A DNA stretch of 64,000 bases from Eopsaltria australis (lineage: Eukaryota; Chordata; Aves; Passeriformes; Petroicidae): NCBI GenBank assembly GCA_034509425.1, contig JAVTVJ010000344.1, positions 479,872-543,871 on the forward strand, written 5' to 3'. The translations under genes were made by a program, and so were the position numbers. Position 1 is the first letter of the stretch; every line of letters starts with the position of its first letter. Under the pieces are notes generated by a model. It was not told where the DNA came from and ran no database searches. It worked only from the letters and a program-made list of their open reading frames with translations. Below are positions 61,301 through 64,000 of this stretch, piece by piece.

Positions 61301-64000
61301 TCTGAAAAGAAAGCCAGGCACATTTTGGTTTTTTCATTCTTAGTTTGGTATGGATGCAAAATAAATTAGTTGGCAGCAAAACAATTGTGATCTAAATGAG
61401 ATGCTAATTTGGAGTCTTAAGAATATACTTTGTCTTTTAATTAGATCTGTTTTCCTAACATATACATATACTGTAGAAGCAGGAAAAAACTGTAAGTGAA
61501 ATAAAGCCTGTGTCTTACTTTTCAGTCATAGACTAGCTTTTTATTGAGAAATGCAGCTAATAAATTGTCATAAGGAAGAGTTGTAATGAAAAAAATTTGG
61601 AGCATAGATGTCACAGATGTAAATTTATGAACTGTCTTAGCAGTAGGCAATAATAGGCTCACAACAAATCCCTGTATATTGCAATTTCCTCCAGGGAGCC
61701 TCTCCTACAACCATCAAAAAGCCTTTTCAGGTTGGGTGGACAGGAATACCATGCTAATACTTTAATTCTACTGTGCAGTAAATCACTGTTAGACCAGACA
61801 CGGAGTCTAGCAGGTTGTCACCATGTGGCAGCTGAACCAGCAAAGATGGGAATGATATAGGTCAGGGATTTAGGCACCTGTAAGGTCATAAAATGTATTG
61901 GGGAGGGAACTTTACACCCTCGTTCATGTGGACTTGGAGTAAAAACTATGTCAGTGGTCTTGATGTTGACACCAAGTGAAACCATGTTTGCAGTGAAAAG
62001 TATCCCAGCACATCCCCTACAATTAAACCTGCTAGAAATGTCATGGTTTATTGCCCCACCTGTTGGATTCAACTACTGCCTTCATGATGATGACATTCGC
62101 AGTTGAAGGCTGGCAGGCAAAAAGGGATTAGGAAGCAGATATATGCAGACACCCTCCCCCCATCACCCACTTCTGCATTTAGTACTTTTCCACCAAGCAC
62201 AGGAAAACAATGCAAGTGATCTGGCAAACCAGGACTTGACCTACATATCCAATGGCACTCCAGAGGCCAGAGGCTGTTTTGTCACTGCTGATTGATCCCA
62301 TATAATTAGAATAGATCACAATACAACAGGGTGATAAAATATTGTGGCATTCTTCACCTGTATACAAAAGAAGTAAATAGGGAAAATAAGACTCTAGTAT
62401 TTTATGTGCTGAAAATGTTGTGGTCTTTTAAAGTGCATCATCTCTAACTAAAAATTGTTTGTTAGAACCATGTCCTCCTAAATGTGTACAAATCTTGCCA
62501 TATACTCTCTATACACTTGCTTTTACATGCCAAAAATGAGAATCAGTGCTTGGAAAAAACCCCAAAAAACCCCAAAAAAACCCACAACAGAAATGTGCCT
62601 GATTTCACACTACATCCTTTTAAAACAGACCTAAAAAAAGTGTGAGTAAAGCAACCTGAGAAACCCAGTTTTAAATATGGTTTAAATAAACATGCATTTT
62701 AAAATTCAGAAAGGAATGGTTCTGAAGCTGCCTTTTTTACTTTGGCCCCACTCGTGCAGCCGATTGGGCTAAACTCTTACCATAGCTAAGAACAGATGTA
62801 AGGCAAGAACTTATGTCAAGATGATGAGAAACAGCTTCTGTCAAAGAGTTACCTGGAGGTCACTGAGACATAATAAAACCCTGCTAATTTTATTTTCTTC
62901 CCATAGAGTAGTCCAAGGTAGTCTATGCAGGTTTTTGTGATCTGTTTCCTTTCTCTTCTTCCTGGCAAAGTGGCATTTCCAAAGCAAGTAGCTTCCTGAT
63001 GGACCTGTTCTGGGGAATCCCTTAAATCTAACAGTAATGAGGCCTAGAACTGGCACAAGCTGTTGGCTTTTTCTTACCTACAGTCTGAGTGAGGACAGTG
63101 TAATACAATGAAAATTAAATAGATCTTTTCATGTTTTTAAGGTAGGTTTTTAACCCCTATTCAAAAGTAACCCCTTCTTTCTCTAAGAATACACCTGCAG
63201 AGATATTGTTGCAAAAATGCTTGTGAAGAAGAGAAATACTGGAGAAATTATGCAACCTTTCCACTTCTATATTGTATTTCACAAACTTCTCTAGTGCCTT
63301 GGGTAATATTCTGATAGCTCTACTGGGAAAAATGATAACCATACACGGTCCCCTGCATTCTTTCCACATAAGTCTGCGGTTATGTTGTACCACCAATATG
63401 AAGTGTAGGAAGGGAAATTTCCCAAAGGAATTTGTGAGAGAGGGTATGTTGGAGCTGGGGACAAAGGCAAGGAAAATGAAAAACCTGATCCTATTTCAAC
63501 ACAGCCATAAGTCTGATAAACATTGCAGATAAATTGTAACCTTTTCTGTCATGAAAGAATGTATTGTATGGATCATAATATGCCCAGGGTTTGTTTTCAC
63601 CTTGTTTTGTTTTGTTTCTTTGGAGTTTTTTCAGTCCAATTTGCTGATGAAGGGCATGTTGAGGCTGATGGCTGGAGTAATAAAATGGAAGATCAGGGTC
63701 ACTATTCTCTTACATTGTTGTCTTTCTTGCAGAAATTCTTTTTATCCATTGTTGACAGATCTCTAATGTGTTGCAGAACAAAACATGTGTATGTACCAAG
63801 AGTGTTAGTTAACGGGAGTGACCTGTACAGTTCCAATTATGAATGATAGCTCTCCACTTTCTTTATGCTTATTTTAAAGTCCCCTGGACACAGATTGATT
63901 AAAGGCAAGGACGCATATGAATTTATTAAAAATTTATGGAATTTTGAAAGAACCTTAACATGTACTATTTAAAAACTAATAATTTCTTGGATGTCACTAT

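Larger units (their letters stand above)
52862..64000. other. Unannotated DNA with simple repeats
   Basis: More than 11 kb with no supported gene, CR1 or LTR. It holds poly(T) tracts at about 57990-58022 and 59434-59463, a GTA-repeat at 61258-61300 and an A/C-rich stretch at about 62556-62590. Confidence 0.45.

Noticed and set aside
1..64000. CRISPR arrays, operons, bacterial-type promoters or terminators
   Set aside because: The window is vertebrate nuclear DNA. None of the repeats has a direct-repeat/spacer structure.

Overview
This window is gene-poor nuclear DNA from a bird, probably a songbird. The evidence is seven copies or pieces of the avian CR1 non-LTR retrotransposon on both strands, plus several endogenous-retrovirus LTRs whose sequences resemble families common in avian and passerine genomes. 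The species call is inference; the CR1 and LTR content is seen directly. No host protein-coding gene, exon, tRNA, rRNA or other structural RNA could be supported. The open frames are short and scattered on both strands. The longest (about 290-327 codons) are artefacts of a tetranucleotide repeat, and the next (232 codons) lies antisense in an LTR. The window is best read as a gene desert or part of a very large intron.

Layout: an ERVL-type LTR at 1.56-2.13 kb (minus strand); a tentative second LTR at 5.87-6.68 kb (minus); a cleanly bounded class II solo LTR at 9.92-10.56 kb with a perfect 6-bp target-site duplication; a CR1 3' region at 11.1-11.66 kb (minus); a TCTA/TCTG microsatellite at 13.37-13.44 kb; a long degenerate CR1 ORF2 copy at 13.67-15.24 kb (minus); and an old approximately 200-bp duplication at 15.4-16.0 kb. 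An AT-dinucleotide tract lies at 18.6 kb. A rearranged CR1 copy lies at 21.2-22.2 kb (plus), followed by CR1 pieces at 23.0, 27.3-27.8 and 29.7 kb. A 750-bp GGAA array at 30.4-31.17 kb has TTCC units inserted in register. Then come a possible LTR near 34.0-34.3 kb, a 1.79-kb LTR element at 35.3-37.1 kb with a 5-bp target-site duplication and an internal assembly gap, and CR1 reverse-transcriptase sequence at 37.1-37.85 kb. The remainder, 37.9-64 kb, is mostly unannotatable unique DNA apart from two LTRs at 51.1-51.57 and 52.1-52.86 kb and a few simple repeats.

Nothing here acts together as a pathway or operon. The mobile elements are decayed: no intact retroviral gag, pol or env and no intact CR1 reverse transcriptase is visible. 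I do not see an undescribed multi-gene system. The most unusual structure is the GGAA/TTCC array, with 25 GAATTC and 15 TTCCGGAA palindromes counted by eye. Next are the long LTR element at 35.3-37.1 kb, whose TATA-like box and polyadenylation signal are about 1.5 kb apart, and the spaced duplication at 15.4-16.0 kb.
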